From NCBI GenBank assembly GCA_017520845.1, contig JAFXEU010000001.1, positions 1 to 53,337 on the forward strand: a DNA stretch of 53,337 nucleotides, given 5' to 3'. Below are positions 1 through 9,453 of the stretch, piece by piece. The DNA comes from Kiritimatiellia bacterium. Lineage in GTDB: Bacteria > Verrucomicrobiota > Kiritimatiellia > RFP12 > UBA1067. Position 1 is the stretch's first letter. Each line of letters starts with the position of its first letter. The notes beneath the pieces are model-generated. The model saw only the letters and a program-made list of their open reading frames with translations, was not told where the DNA came from and made no database searches. The position numbers and the translations under genes were made by a program.

Positions 1-447
1 TGACGCGAGCGTCTGTCCGAATTTGATATCCTTCTCCTCCAAAGGAAATTTCGACATCTCCTTCAGCGCGTTGTAATGGGGCCGATAGCGCCATCTGAAA
101 ATCTCGTCGCCCTTATATCCGGGGCTGAGTTTCATGATCGCGTCATAGTGCCTGATAAACCTTTCCGCGTCAAGATGAAGTTTCAGGCTTAGATCAAGAC
201 ATTCGCGGTGAAGCGCGATCACGTCTTTGTCGGAGAAACCGTATTTCCCGCGTTTTTTTATCATACTCTCGAACTCGTTGCAGGCTTCCTCCGCGGCGAT
301 ATATTTTACCTCGCCCTTTTGAGCCCTGCGCTCCCGCCTTGCGTCGGAATCCCTGATGATTTCCTTTACGCTGAGCGCCGACGCCGTCAACGCTCCGCAC
401 ACGCACACCAAAGCGACAGGCGACAATCTCCGGAAGATCATAAACAT
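1..447 (-). CDS. Secreted beta-helix-type protein, N-terminal part (cut by window edge)
   Basis: Open frame of 149 codons running off the window start; no stop is seen. It begins with ATG at 447, preceded by AGGAG, 7 nt after the stop of the next upstream gene, so the two are probably co-transcribed. The protein starts with a signal peptide (residues about 1-23, ending around TASA) followed by a charged helical segment. Its residues about 120-148 match the segment before the beta-helix of the neighbouring 1023-residue protein: both contain a KFPL-E-KDIKFGQTL block, and the DNA at 11-50 is nearly identical to 3077-3116. It is therefore a tandem paralogue of that protein, and the missing part probably holds a parallel beta-helix. 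Function is not known; cell-surface or secreted carbohydrate binding or cleavage is an inference from the family. Confidence 0.75.
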   Translation of the reverse strand, partial: MFMIFRRLSPVALVCVCGALTASALSVKEIIRDSDARRERRAQKGEVKYIAAEEACNEFESMIKKRGKYGFSDKDVIALHRECLDLSLKLHLDAERFIRHYDAIMKLSPGYKGDEIFRWRYRPHYNALKEMSKFPLEEKDIKFGQTLAS

Positions 448-454
448 GAACTCC

Positions 455-3400
455 TCATTTAGACGCCGACCTGACGGCACGCGTAAGAACGTCAACGAGT
501 TCCTGGAGTCTGCTCTCGTCGTTGTATTCGATGATGCCGTCGGGATTGTCGATTTTGAAAACGATCAGCCCGTCATGAACCTTCTCCTCGAAACGAGGCG
601 AGTTGATTTCGGCGCTCAATTTCGGAAACGCCGACAGATTTCTGCCCGACGTCTTCCATTCGATGAAATCGGCCGCGGCTTTTCCGTCGAGCGCGACGAG
701 CGGCAGAAACTCCTGGCAGAATGCGACCGCCTCGAAAACCGAGGGTTCTTCCGACGCCGCCCTGCGCTCCATTTCAGCGAGCCTTCCGCGCAGTTTCACG
801 GAGCGCGTCAAGTCCTCGATCTGGTGCTGAACGTCGTCCGACATTCCGCCGGAGCGCATTCTGGATATCTGATCTTCGACCTCCTTCTTCAGGATCGCGT
901 ATTCCTTTTTCGCGCCGAATTCGCGGCGGGCGTCCTTCGCCTTTTCGATCACGGCGAGCACCTTCTCCGGCAAGGCGCTCTTATCGAGTTTCACGGCGCC
1001 GTCGGACGCGCGCGCGACCTTTTTCTTCTCCGGCGTGAAATGCTCGGCAAATTCGCAGGGCAGCATCTCGGGAGCGTCCGCCCAGATACCGTTCAGCGGC
1101 GCATAGAATCTGAGAGCGCGCGTCGCTCCTCCCGCAGGAGTGCACGGCGTTGTAAACGACCATATCTCGGCTTTGTCGGTCGAAGACCTGATTTTAAAGA
1201 TATGTCTTCCGGTATATTCGTCCGCATCAACCGCGTCGACGACATTGCCGGCGGGATCCTTGAGAACGAAGCCGCCGAAATTGACGCGGATCCTGCATTC
1301 CCTGCCCCCGGCGGGAACCTCAAAATAGCCGGTATACGGTTTTGAAGAATCCTTAAGAACGAATTTGGCGAACGAATCGCGGTATGTGTCGGCCTGCCAT
1401 GCGAAGTAGGCGCCCTTGATGTTCGACACCGAATAGACGATGCCGCTTCCGAAACCGCTCTTAAGATCAAGCTGAAGTCCCGGAGTGAATCGGTGGTACC
1501 CGGTATCGGGCGCGACGTACTTTATGTTTGTCTTGCCTTTTACGGCCTTGCCGAGCGATACGTTCTTTCCTTCCGCCGAGACGATGAAAATCTCATTGAG
1601 CGGTGTTTTTATCCACGGATATTCACCGCCGTATTCAAAATCGAACGACACCTCACGCCCCTTCTCGGCGTAGAAGTAATACGAATATATCGGAAACTTA
1701 AGCCACCACGCCCCGTTGAAGCACAGCTTGGCGTTCGATTCGCCCATGGCCTCGCCCTGCGCCGGGATCTTCGCGGGCTTGACGAATTTTGAAGAATCCA
1801 TCAATTGTGTTTTAGGCTCGTTTATGTCGGGAGCGTCGTACGAAACCTTCGAGCAGTCGAATTTTCCGCCGTTCCAGTCGACGACCCCCGAAAAGACGTT
1901 CTTCATCGACATCATGCCGAGCTCGTCGCTGACGGCGAGAAAATCGGATTTTTCAAACCCTTCGACCCTGACGTTTTCGAACCGCACTTCGGGACGGGTC
2001 CCTTCGGGATAGTCGGAAACCCCGAAGTCCCTGTTAAGGTTGGCGGTGACGGGTGCGGGACCCTTCAGGGAACTCTTCTTCCGCGCGGCGGAACGGGCGT
2101 CGCGGATTACGCAGTTCTTCATCGTCAAATTGTAAACGGGGCACGGATGGAACGTCAAGGTAGGTCCGGTGGAATCGAATTCGCAATCTTCGACTATTAT
2201 TTTACTTATCGGCGACGACTTGCAGTTGAAATAACTGATGGGCATCGCGATTATATCGATCTGGGAGCCGTAAGTCGGCAGGAATCTGCAGCGCTTGACA
2301 TGCACAAGAACGGGATCGTGGGTGGTCGTGGCCAGATAAAGCCCTCCGCCGCGGTTGTTGCCGAACGTGCAGTCGAAGAAATAAAGATTGGCCGTAGCGA
2401 GATAATCGTCCCAGGGCTCGACATCGACGCCTGCGGACGGCGGCCCGCCGCGCGTATTGAGAAACTTTACATTCTTGAAATAGAGTGAATAATACGCGCA
2501 AGGCGACGTCCCCTGCCGAAAGTTAGAATCGAGAATGACGTTCTCGACGAATATTTCCTCGGGCGGATCCCATAAACCGCTGATAACGATGCCGTCGCAT
2601 TCGCAGTCGGCGATGCGGATATTGCGGATTACGATATTCCTGGTGGGACGCTGGTAATTCTTATGTCCGATGGAGATGCCGCTGCGTCCCTCGCGCTTGT
2701 TCCACTTGGCGCGCTCGGCGTAACTCTCGTAATACCCCAAGAGGACATCCTCGGGATTTTCAGCGTCCGATTCGATGATTATGTTCTGGGCGCTGTTGAT
2801 CTCAAGCATCGATCTGCCGATATTCTTGCCCATGCGGTGGCGCAGAAACTCCGGGCAGCGCATGAGTTTAACGCCGCTTTTCAGAAGGACGCGCTTGCCG
2901 GTAACCTTCTCTCCGAACTCGACGGTATTGATGTACCACGGAGTCGGCATTTTATCAAGGACGATCGTAGTGACGGAAGGATCATCGACAAGTTTCTGAA
3001 ACGCTTCCGTTACGTTGGTCGGGTTCCAATAATCTTTAAGATGAACCGTTTTACCGTCCTTCACCCCCATCGACTCGAGCGTCTGTCCGAATTTGATATC
3101 CTTCTCGTCCAAAGGGAATTTTTTTGCGTCCTGGAGCGCCCTATAGTGAATTCTGTGTCGCGCTCTCAAAACCTCGTCCTTAAAGTCGCAATTCGGATTA
3201 GCCCTGACGAAATCCTCGAAATACCCTTCAAAGCGGTCGTTGAACATACGCCAACAGATCGATATCAGTTCTTTGCGGATCTTATTGATCTCGTTCTCGG
3301 GCATCTTGGAACTTTGGAATTCCCGCACCGTTTTTTCAAGATAATCGAGAGCTTTATCCGCGCCGGCCTTTTCGCCTTCGCCGCCGTTTTTACATTCCTT

Positions 3401-3526
3401 GATAATCCGCGCGGCCTCCTTTATATGCCACGACGCTTTTTTGGCCGGCGCGGGCGCCGCGCACAAAAGCAGCGAACCTAACGCCGCCGCAACCGCAATC
3501 AATCCTCTCGACGAGATGTTCTTCAT
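455..3526 (-). CDS. Large secreted right-handed beta-helix protein
   Basis: 1023 residues. A signal peptide (about 1-28, ending APAPA) is followed by a charged helical region (about 30-150). A central region (about 160-500) has the pattern of a right-handed parallel beta-helix: repeated short strands such as NIVIRNIRI, IFVENVIL, KNVKFLNT and IIVEDCEF with Asn and Gly turns. Such folds usually belong to pectate-lyase-like polysaccharide lyases or glycosidases, but I see no residues that fix a reaction. Residues 600-850 look like beta-sandwich domains and the C-terminus is helical. The start overlaps the stop of the upstream gene by 4 nt (ATGA), so translation is probably coupled, and the paralogue downstream begins 7 nt after its stop. 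It is likely part of a locus for degrading a specific glycan. Confidence 0.8.
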   Translation of the reverse strand: MKNISSRGLIAVAAALGSLLLCAAPAPAKKASWHIKEAARIIKECKNGGEGEKAGADKALDYLEKTVREFQSSKMPENEINKIRKELISICWRMFNDRFEGYFEDFVRANPNCDFKDEVLRARHRIHYRALQDAKKFPLDEKDIKFGQTLESMGVKDGKTVHLKDYWNPTNVTEAFQKLVDDPSVTTIVLDKMPTPWYINTVEFGEKVTGKRVLLKSGVKLMRCPEFLRHRMGKNIGRSMLEINSAQNIIIESDAENPEDVLLGYYESYAERAKWNKREGRSGISIGHKNYQRPTRNIVIRNIRIADCECDGIVISGLWDPPEEIFVENVILDSNFRQGTSPCAYYSLYFKNVKFLNTRGGPPSAGVDVEPWDDYLATANLYFFDCTFGNNRGGGLYLATTTHDPVLVHVKRCRFLPTYGSQIDIIAMPISYFNCKSSPISKIIVEDCEFDSTGPTLTFHPCPVYNLTMKNCVIRDARSAARKKSSLKGPAPVTANLNRDFGVSDYPEGTRPEVRFENVRVEGFEKSDFLAVSDELGMMSMKNVFSGVVDWNGGKFDCSKVSYDAPDINEPKTQLMDSSKFVKPAKIPAQGEAMGESNAKLCFNGAWWLKFPIYSYYFYAEKGREVSFDFEYGGEYPWIKTPLNEIFIVSAEGKNVSLGKAVKGKTNIKYVAPDTGYHRFTPGLQLDLKSGFGSGIVYSVSNIKGAYFAWQADTYRDSFAKFVLKDSSKPYTGYFEVPAGGRECRIRVNFGGFVLKDPAGNVVDAVDADEYTGRHIFKIRSSTDKAEIWSFTTPCTPAGGATRALRFYAPLNGIWADAPEMLPCEFAEHFTPEKKKVARASDGAVKLDKSALPEKVLAVIEKAKDARREFGAKKEYAILKKEVEDQISRMRSGGMSDDVQHQIEDLTRSVKLRGRLAEMERRAASEEPSVFEAVAFCQEFLPLVALDGKAAADFIEWKTSGRNLSAFPKLSAEINSPRFEEKVHDGLIVFKIDNPDGIIEYNDESRLQELVDVLTRAVRSASK

Positions 3527-5637
3527 TTTAACTCCTTTCTTTCTAAATTCTTCTTTTCATTCTCAAGCTGTTTCAACTTCCACTTAAGCATCTTAACATC
3601 CGTGACATAGCGCATCGCGGGCTCGAATCCGAGCGACGAATCGCGTTCAACCCAGGGCATCAGTTCTCTAACGTTGTCGGCCTCTTCCTGAAGAATTCCC
3701 GCGAGCGTCGCTCGAGACGCGTTTTTACCCTTAAGCCCCTCTAACCTGTATCGCCTCGCGTTTCTGAGAGTTCGGACCGTCGCGAGCATATACTTGCCGT
3801 ATCCGATCATCGTTAACGCGCGTTCGCGTTTTTCTTCAGGAACAAACCTTAACGCCGACTCGAGTTTTCGGTTGCCGGACTCCAAAAGCGCGATTTCCGT
3901 TTCATCCGTAAGAATGCGTCCGGGAAGCTGATCGGTGTTGCACTGATAAAATTTTGAAAGATACTTCCACCCGGTTCCATGCTTGACGCCGTCATAATAT
4001 TCATATTGCGGATCCGGCGGATCGGGCATAACGACACCCGGCAGCGTAAAAGGATAGCTCGGCCCGGTTCTCAAGGGGCCGTATTGATCGAACCACAACG
4101 CCGAATGCCACCGGAACGCTTCAGACCAGTCGCTCCAGCCGGATATTACGGTTTTGGCGCACTCTTTCGAAAACTCCCGCGATGCGATTTCTTCAAGCTT
4201 ATCGTAAACCGCGTTTTCATCAGTCTCGCGCGTGTAGACGCACTTGGCGATCTCCGCGATGAAATTGGGGATGAATCCGTAATGATGCGACTCCATCAAT
4301 CCCGCAAGCCCCCATTTCTCCCGAGCCGAGCGAACATTTCGGAAACGCCTAAGCCAGGCGTGCGGCAGCGGCTCGAAAGGCAGAGCGCCGAAATCCCACG
4401 TGCGGCCCCCCGAATTGGCCATAGAGCAAAGTTTAATCCCGCGCCTGCGGCAGACCTCGGCCTCGGAAACGAAGACCTCGCTCGGACCGGATTCCGTTAT
4501 CGAATAATCCTGAGCCTGCATTTCAACACCATCGTGATACCTTACGGGGGAGCCCAGTTCAAATGTGACGTTTACCGTCACGCCGACAGGAATCGACTCG
4601 AGAAGAGCGAGCCTTTTCTCAACGGGAGATCGGGACCAGTTATAAGTCCAAAATATTATTTCAAAATCTTTATTGTACGCCCTCGTGACATCTGATACGA
4701 GTTCAAGCCATTCCTTCCAGTCGGGCGACGGATAAAAACCGTTGACGGGCATGCCCTCTTTACGTGTCTTTGCATCCGCCCACCAGAACGAGACGGTTCC
4801 GGGATGTCGCGACTTGAACGCAACGGACTCGCCGACGCAGATAAGCCCTTTAAGTCCGGGAGCGTTCTTGACGATTCCGCCGTAGATTTTATCGTAATAC
4901 GCTCTCGCCCCGGAGTCAAGGGGATGAAACTTCGCCGCCTCAACCGGGAAGTTGGCGTACGCATATACGTCGAGACCGCGTTTTTTCGCGCGCTCCACCA
5001 ATTCCGGAATGTCTGCACGTCCGTTGCGCGTAATATCGGGAGACTTTTCAATATAAACGATTATCGAATCCATTCCCGCATGAACGATCTGATCCATATA
5101 CTCGTCGGGGTATTTCTCGATTTCCCATCCCGAATGCGTCATTCTCGGCGAAAACATCCTTGTAAACGTTTTCTCCCCTTTTTTAACGGCGGGCATCCCG
5201 CGCCTGTTCATCAGATCCTCCAACCGACAGCAGCCTTGATAGACTTCGCGGGCATCAACGCCCGTTATCCGTATAGTCTTTGCGCCGTCTCGCTCTGCGG
5301 CGGACACTTTCGATTGCAGCGGTTCCAGCGCGGAATCCACTGCGAGAACAATGGAATTACGCGTACCTTTTCCGAGACGGACATTCATCGATTTATGAAA
5401 ATAATCTCTGAGATCATCCGCCGCGTGATTCATGACGCCGTTTTCGTCGGCGTCTTCGACAACTATCGACCATGTCTTATCGACGCTCATTTCGTCAGCG
5501 GCAGGAGGCTTCGCGTTTTCGATCAGTCTCCGCGGATGCAGTTCGGCCATGCGCGCACGGAAGGCGTAATTCGTCTCGCCGGCCGCGACCGCCGACAAGA
5601 GAAGAAAATTAACGATAATCAGACAACGCTTCATCAA
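3523..5637 (-). CDS. Secreted glycoside-hydrolase-like protein (alpha-glucuronidase/GH20-like layout)
   Basis: 704 residues with a signal peptide (about 1-20). Residues about 50-150 resemble the small alpha/beta domain found before the catalytic barrel in GH20, GH67 and related enzymes (AADDLRDYF, then IRITGVDAREVYQGCCRLEDLM). Residues about 160-480 read as a TIM-barrel: MDQIVHAGMDSIIVYIE, LVERAKKRGLDVYAYAN, GLICVGES, DFEIIFWTYNWS. A helical C-terminus follows. The family is not certain and I cannot name the catalytic acids. It lies between two beta-helix genes in the same operon: it overlaps the next gene by 4 nt and starts 43 nt after the previous stop. A role in hydrolysing a host or plant glycan outside the cytoplasm is likely. 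Confidence 0.7.
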   Translation of the reverse strand: MMKRCLIIVNFLLLSAVAAGETNYAFRARMAELHPRRLIENAKPPAADEMSVDKTWSIVVEDADENGVMNHAADDLRDYFHKSMNVRLGKGTRNSIVLAVDSALEPLQSKVSAAERDGAKTIRITGVDAREVYQGCCRLEDLMNRRGMPAVKKGEKTFTRMFSPRMTHSGWEIEKYPDEYMDQIVHAGMDSIIVYIEKSPDITRNGRADIPELVERAKKRGLDVYAYANFPVEAAKFHPLDSGARAYYDKIYGGIVKNAPGLKGLICVGESVAFKSRHPGTVSFWWADAKTRKEGMPVNGFYPSPDWKEWLELVSDVTRAYNKDFEIIFWTYNWSRSPVEKRLALLESIPVGVTVNVTFELGSPVRYHDGVEMQAQDYSITESGPSEVFVSEAEVCRRRGIKLCSMANSGGRTWDFGALPFEPLPHAWLRRFRNVRSAREKWGLAGLMESHHYGFIPNFIAEIAKCVYTRETDENAVYDKLEEIASREFSKECAKTVISGWSDWSEAFRWHSALWFDQYGPLRTGPSYPFTLPGVVMPDPPDPQYEYYDGVKHGTGWKYLSKFYQCNTDQLPGRILTDETEIALLESGNRKLESALRFVPEEKRERALTMIGYGKYMLATVRTLRNARRYRLEGLKGKNASRATLAGILQEEADNVRELMPWVERDSSLGFEPAMRYVTDVKMLKWKLKQLENEKKNLERKELK

Positions 5638-5680
5638 GTAACCTGCGAACGGGATTCCATCGTCATTTCAGAAAATTGCG

Positions 5681-8062
5681 CTATCGGACAATTACTCGCA
5701 TCCCATCAAGAGATTGATTCTCGTAACACCCCATGTCGACAATCTTCTTATTTATGCGTTTTTTGCCGGACAAATCAAGGTCGCTTACCGTATACGAAAG
5801 GTTTGTCCCGGCATTGACGCAAGGTGAAGCGTTCATCAACCTGTAATCACCAGAAAGTCCGTTTTTGAATGCGGGATCCGCAATCACAAGACCTGTATAT
5901 CCGTCGATGTCGCCGCTGTAAGGATACATCAGGGAATGCGACAACTTAGTATCTGAAACACCTTGGGCGATACCTATATCGTTGGCGTCAACATACTGCT
6001 TTGTATTCGGATCATACGCTAAATTACCGACCGAAACACAATTACGCACATACCCTACGCCATTTTCGTTATATATGCCAGCAGGAAAGATTTTAACATT
6101 GTTCTTTACAACATTATTTACTACCGTCAAATTATAAATTTTAGGCCTTCCCTTACTACTTCTACATCTCACTGCTCCGCCAGGTGTTTTACTATCAGCA
6201 GTCATATTTGTATTTCCATAAAAAAGGCTGTTCTTCAACGTGCCATATTCCAATAACACTGAAGGTCCGCAATAATTGCCGTAAAAAACGCAACGGTCTA
6301 TCTCGTTATTGTCATTACCTGAAGACACAAGCCCCCAATCCCCGTTTCCGGTGGTATTATTGTAAAATTTACAGTCTTTTATCGAGCCTTTCGTCAATTG
6401 AATCAGACCGCCGAGGACGTTGTTCATTCCTTTCGCATCACATATCGTCACACCTCTTAACGCGGCTGCGCTATCATTCATTGTAAAAAATCTAATCCCC
6501 GTTTTTTTATTTTTCTGCGCTATAAAGGTTCTCTCCGCGCCGTTTATTCCTGCGACACAAACACCTTTAAGAACCTCGACTGTGCGTTCAATCACATGAG
6601 TGCCGTCATCAAGATAAACATTCCGCCCTTCAAGAGCGTATTTAACCGCATCTTTGATATTGGTTGCGGCGGTATCCCACGAACAGTAAGGAGGCATTGC
6701 ATTTTGACTTTCCTTACTTGTCACGTAAACGTCGCCGTTGCCCGAATATACGGCAAGCTCTTTACCGAAAGAGGCGGAACAGCTTTTGCCGGCATTATCC
6801 GTCACCTTCAGCGAAACCGTATACACCCCGACCTCAGATAGACTCGGATTTGAAAGATTGGAATCCGCAATGCCGTCCGCGTTAAAATCCCACTCGTACG
6901 ATAAAGGCTCCGTATAGCTTCCATCTATAACAACGGAAAGATTGATTTTTTCAGGCATGAGGGCGTTATCCTTATCGGCAACAATGAGACACGAAAGCAG
7001 GCTTCCTTCCACATATTCAAACGCGCCGATGGAAGGTCTGTCACCGCGAGCCACGCCGTTTATGTCATATTCCGGCACTATAATTTCATTCCCGTTCGCA
7101 TCCGCTTTAACCGCCGATTGATAGCATGGAGAAGCTTTGAAAAAATGCATACCGTCATCCCTCAAAAGAGGGTCTTTAGCAACATTACCGTTCTCCTCCG
7201 TTCCCATCAGGGGAGTCGTGCAATTGCCGTAATAGGTAGGCGTTCCTGTACCGGTTTTTTCCCAGTTAAACTCGGTCTTCGTCGCGTTATCCGTATTCCC
7301 GTATATAATATTATTATATATTTTCCCCTTAAAATTCTTAATACTTAAAGCCCCGTACGTATGAGTTACGTTATTAACGATCGTGCAATTCCTGACTATC
7401 GAATTTACGGAATTTACGCCGTTGTCTACAAAAACAATGCCGCGCCAATAGGAACTTGCCGACGTATTCGTATTATTGGCGAAATAGCAGTTTTCAAGGA
7501 TTGCAGTCCCACTAACATAGCATCCGGTCTGAGCGGCCGTATTATTTGTCACCCAGCAATGCGTAACTAAGCCCTTTGTCGCATATATGGGCCAACGCGC
7601 ACCTCCAACATTATTATTCCTTGCAACCAGATTCGAAACCACCGAGACGCCGGTAAGTTTAATGGCTCCTTCTGATGAACCCGTAAACATATTAATAAAC
7701 GAGAAGGAATGAAGCAGTGCGCCGTTCTTTGAGACATTTATCTTATAACCTTTACTTTGACCGTCAATAATCACCTCGTCATTACGCCCTTCACCACAGA
7801 CTGTAATGGCATTGGTTACAGCGATAGTCGAAGTAATCTTATGCGTACCTTTCAGCAGCATAACCGTATCACCAGCTTCGGCCTTCGCGATCGCATTTGT
7901 TATAGTTGCGAACGGGGCTGATTTATCTGTACCGGAAGTTTCCGCGCTGTCGCTGCCGACAACCCCCGTCGCTCCTCCTTCGGTCGGCGCAACATAATAC
8001 GTCGTCGCGCCGAAAACAAAGGAGTACGAAAACGCGAGCAAAACAATGATGATATTCTTCAT
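5681..8062 (-). CDS. Secreted beta-helix/PKD protein with two choice-of-anchor-Q-like ends
   Basis: The open frame extends upstream to 8122, but the ATG at 8062 is preferred: it follows AAGGAAG and opens directly with a signal peptide (MKNIIIVLLAF to VFGA), giving 793 residues. After it comes YYVAP and a DUF1565-like beta-helix (about residues 20-340), closed by RGDRPSIGAFEY, a motif typical of choice-of-anchor-Q modules. A PKD domain (about 345-440, with SYEWDFNADGIADS and VGVYTVSLKVTDNAG) precedes a second beta-helix (about 445-790) that ends in a similar DMGCYE motif. The protein is thus an internal duplication around a PKD domain. It is the first gene of the operon, has its own promoter candidate, and faces the XylR-like regulator. 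Likely a surface or secreted glycan-acting protein; substrate unknown. Confidence 0.8.
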   Translation of the reverse strand: MKNIIIVLLAFSYSFVFGATTYYVAPTEGGATGVVGSDSAETSGTDKSAPFATITNAIAKAEAGDTVMLLKGTHKITSTIAVTNAITVCGEGRNDEVIIDGQSKGYKINVSKNGALLHSFSFINMFTGSSEGAIKLTGVSVVSNLVARNNNVGGARWPIYATKGLVTHCWVTNNTAAQTGCYVSGTAILENCYFANNTNTSASSYWRGIVFVDNGVNSVNSIVRNCTIVNNVTHTYGALSIKNFKGKIYNNIIYGNTDNATKTEFNWEKTGTGTPTYYGNCTTPLMGTEENGNVAKDPLLRDDGMHFFKASPCYQSAVKADANGNEIIVPEYDINGVARGDRPSIGAFEYVEGSLLSCLIVADKDNALMPEKINLSVVIDGSYTEPLSYEWDFNADGIADSNLSNPSLSEVGVYTVSLKVTDNAGKSCSASFGKELAVYSGNGDVYVTSKESQNAMPPYCSWDTAATNIKDAVKYALEGRNVYLDDGTHVIERTVEVLKGVCVAGINGAERTFIAQKNKKTGIRFFTMNDSAAALRGVTICDAKGMNNVLGGLIQLTKGSIKDCKFYNNTTGNGDWGLVSSGNDNNEIDRCVFYGNYCGPSVLLEYGTLKNSLFYGNTNMTADSKTPGGAVRCRSSKGRPKIYNLTVVNNVVKNNVKIFPAGIYNENGVGYVRNCVSVGNLAYDPNTKQYVDANDIGIAQGVSDTKLSHSLMYPYSGDIDGYTGLVIADPAFKNGLSGDYRLMNASPCVNAGTNLSYTVSDLDLSGKKRINKKIVDMGCYENQSLDGMRVIVR

Positions 8063-8093
8063 ATCGAACTTCCTTTTTATTTTCACCAAATGC

Positions 8094-8122
8094 ATTCTAA
8101 CACAAAGAAAAATCAATTTCAA
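8094..8122 (-). promoter_or_regulatory. Sigma-70-type promoter of the beta-helix operon
   Basis: Minus strand TTGAAA (8117-8122), 17-nt spacer, TAGAAT (8094-8099), placing a transcript start about 25 nt before the ATG at 8062. It is close to consensus in both boxes and spacing, and lies in the divergent spacer next to the regulator. Confidence 0.6.
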
Positions 8123-8148
8123 GATATTTGCATTCCTATGATATTGTT

Positions 8149-8178
8149 ATTGCGCAATTATGATATTTTTACTATACT
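8149..8178 (+). promoter_or_regulatory. Promoter of the XylR-like gene with overlapping palindrome
   Basis: Plus strand TTGCGC (8150-8155), 17-nt spacer, TATACT (8173-8178). The -35 box lies inside the perfect palindrome ATTGCGCAAT (8149-8158), itself inside a looser A+T-rich dyad. The expected start of transcription is only about 4 nt before the ATG at 8189. The palindrome sits between the two divergent promoters, so it could be the operator for both. That last point is inference. Confidence 0.45.
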
Positions 8179-8188
8179 GAAGGACACA

Positions 8189-9394
8189 ATGGACAACACA
8201 GGCAGAAAAATACTCGTCATATTCGACAAAGAAGCCGCGACGGACCGCTTGATGATAAGCGGAATATTGCGTTATGCACGCGAGAAATGCAATCCTCCGT
8301 GGGAAGTCCAGCTTGAGCTTAGAAACGTTTCAAGGCTATACACGTCTAAAATAGCCGAAGGAGGGTTTTCTGGCATTATCGCTGAAATCGTCAATCCGGC
8401 AGACAGGCGCAGATACTTTAAATCCGGACTGCCGACGGTATTGTACGAGCCGTGGCTTGAACACATGGATCACTCCGCAAGGCCGAAAAACAATATAACG
8501 TTTTTCAACGACCATTCCGCGGAAGGCCGGACCGCCGCAGAATATTTCCTTGAGCGCGGTTTTAAATCCTTCGCTTATGTCGGCACGCCCAAGCCGGTCG
8601 CATGGAGCGTTGCGCGGCAGACGGGATTCGCCGCACGTCTGAAGAAGAGCGGAAAATCAGTCAAAATCTATCCGGCGCCTCAGGGCAAGGCCGCCGAGGA
8701 TTTCACGCTCGAAGCCCCGTCTCTGATAAAATGGCTTAAACGGCTTCCACCGCAGACGGCGTTGTTCACGACGCACGATCTGCGCGCCCAGCAGATAACG
8801 ACATTGGCGAGACGGGCGAAAATACGCATACCCGAAGACATCGCGGTACTGGGGGTAGACGACGATCAGCTGATATGCGAGACCGCCTCTCCCCCGATTT
8901 CATCGATCCAGGTCTTCGCCGCCGAAACGGGCTGGCGCATCGCCAAGGCGATGCACGATCTTTTGGACGCGCGTGAACATCCCCGTGTAGTCAGAACGTG
9001 CCACACGAACATAGTCTCGCGCCGCTCGACGGACGTCTTTGCCATCGGCGACTACGTGATATCGAAAGCGATGACGTACGTGTCCAACAACCTTGACGGA
9101 GATTTAAGCGTCAAAAAACTCGCGGATATCTCGAATTGCTCGGTCCGGACGCTGCAGATGAAAATGATTCACACGCTCGGGCGAACGATCAAAGACGAGA
9201 TCGCCAACCTGAAACTCGCCAAAGCCGTAAAATTGCTCTCGGAGACGCTGATCCCGATTTCAGAAATCGCACGGAAATGCGGTTACTGCAGTTCATCGCA
9301 CATGAGCACGAAAATAAAGGCCGCTCTCGGCAAAACCCCTCTCGCCATCCGCAAAAATCCAACGGCTTCATTCGCTTCGAAATCGAGAAACTGA
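8189..9394 (+). CDS. XylR-type AraC-family transcriptional regulator
   Basis: The open frame begins at 8090, but the ATG at 8189 has AAGGA 4 nt upstream and starts the conserved part (MDNTGRKILVIFD), giving 401 residues. Residues about 7-275 form a LacI/PBP1-like sugar-sensing domain: YVGTPKP, FTTHDLRAQQ, IPEDIAVLGVDDDQLICE, PPISSI. Residues about 290-390 form an AraC double helix-turn-helix: LSVKKLADISNCSVRTLQ, then ISEIARKCGYCSSSHMSTKIKAALGKTP. In E. coli XylR this layout couples sugar binding to activation of catabolic genes. It is divergent from the beta-helix operon across a 126-nt spacer holding both promoters and a palindrome, so it probably controls that operon. The ligand is unknown. 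Confidence 0.88.
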   Translation: MDNTGRKILVIFDKEAATDRLMISGILRYAREKCNPPWEVQLELRNVSRLYTSKIAEGGFSGIIAEIVNPADRRRYFKSGLPTVLYEPWLEHMDHSARPKNNITFFNDHSAEGRTAAEYFLERGFKSFAYVGTPKPVAWSVARQTGFAARLKKSGKSVKIYPAPQGKAAEDFTLEAPSLIKWLKRLPPQTALFTTHDLRAQQITTLARRAKIRIPEDIAVLGVDDDQLICETASPPISSIQVFAAETGWRIAKAMHDLLDAREHPRVVRTCHTNIVSRRSTDVFAIGDYVISKAMTYVSNNLDGDLSVKKLADISNCSVRTLQMKMIHTLGRTIKDEIANLKLAKAVKLLSETLIPISEIARKCGYCSSSHMSTKIKAALGKTPLAIRKNPTASFASKSRN

Positions 9395-9402
9395 CATCTT
9401 CA

Positions 9403-9436
9403 CATACCTTCACATTTTTAAAAATGTGAAGGTATG
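9403..9436. terminator. Perfect 34-bp palindrome between convergent genes, probable two-way terminator
   Basis: Two 17-nt arms with no loop (first arm CATACCTTCACATTTTT) lie between the 3' ends of the regulator (9394) and apbE (9454). The A/T centre gives little U-tract outside the stem, so a factor-binding site is the alternative. The convergent placement favours termination. Confidence 0.5.
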
Positions 9437-9453
9437 CAATCACCTATCACCAC

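Noticed and set aside
356..1345. 329-codon plus-strand frame in the beta-helix gene
   Set aside because: Antisense of a gene with signal peptide and clear fold; composition typical of a shadow frame.
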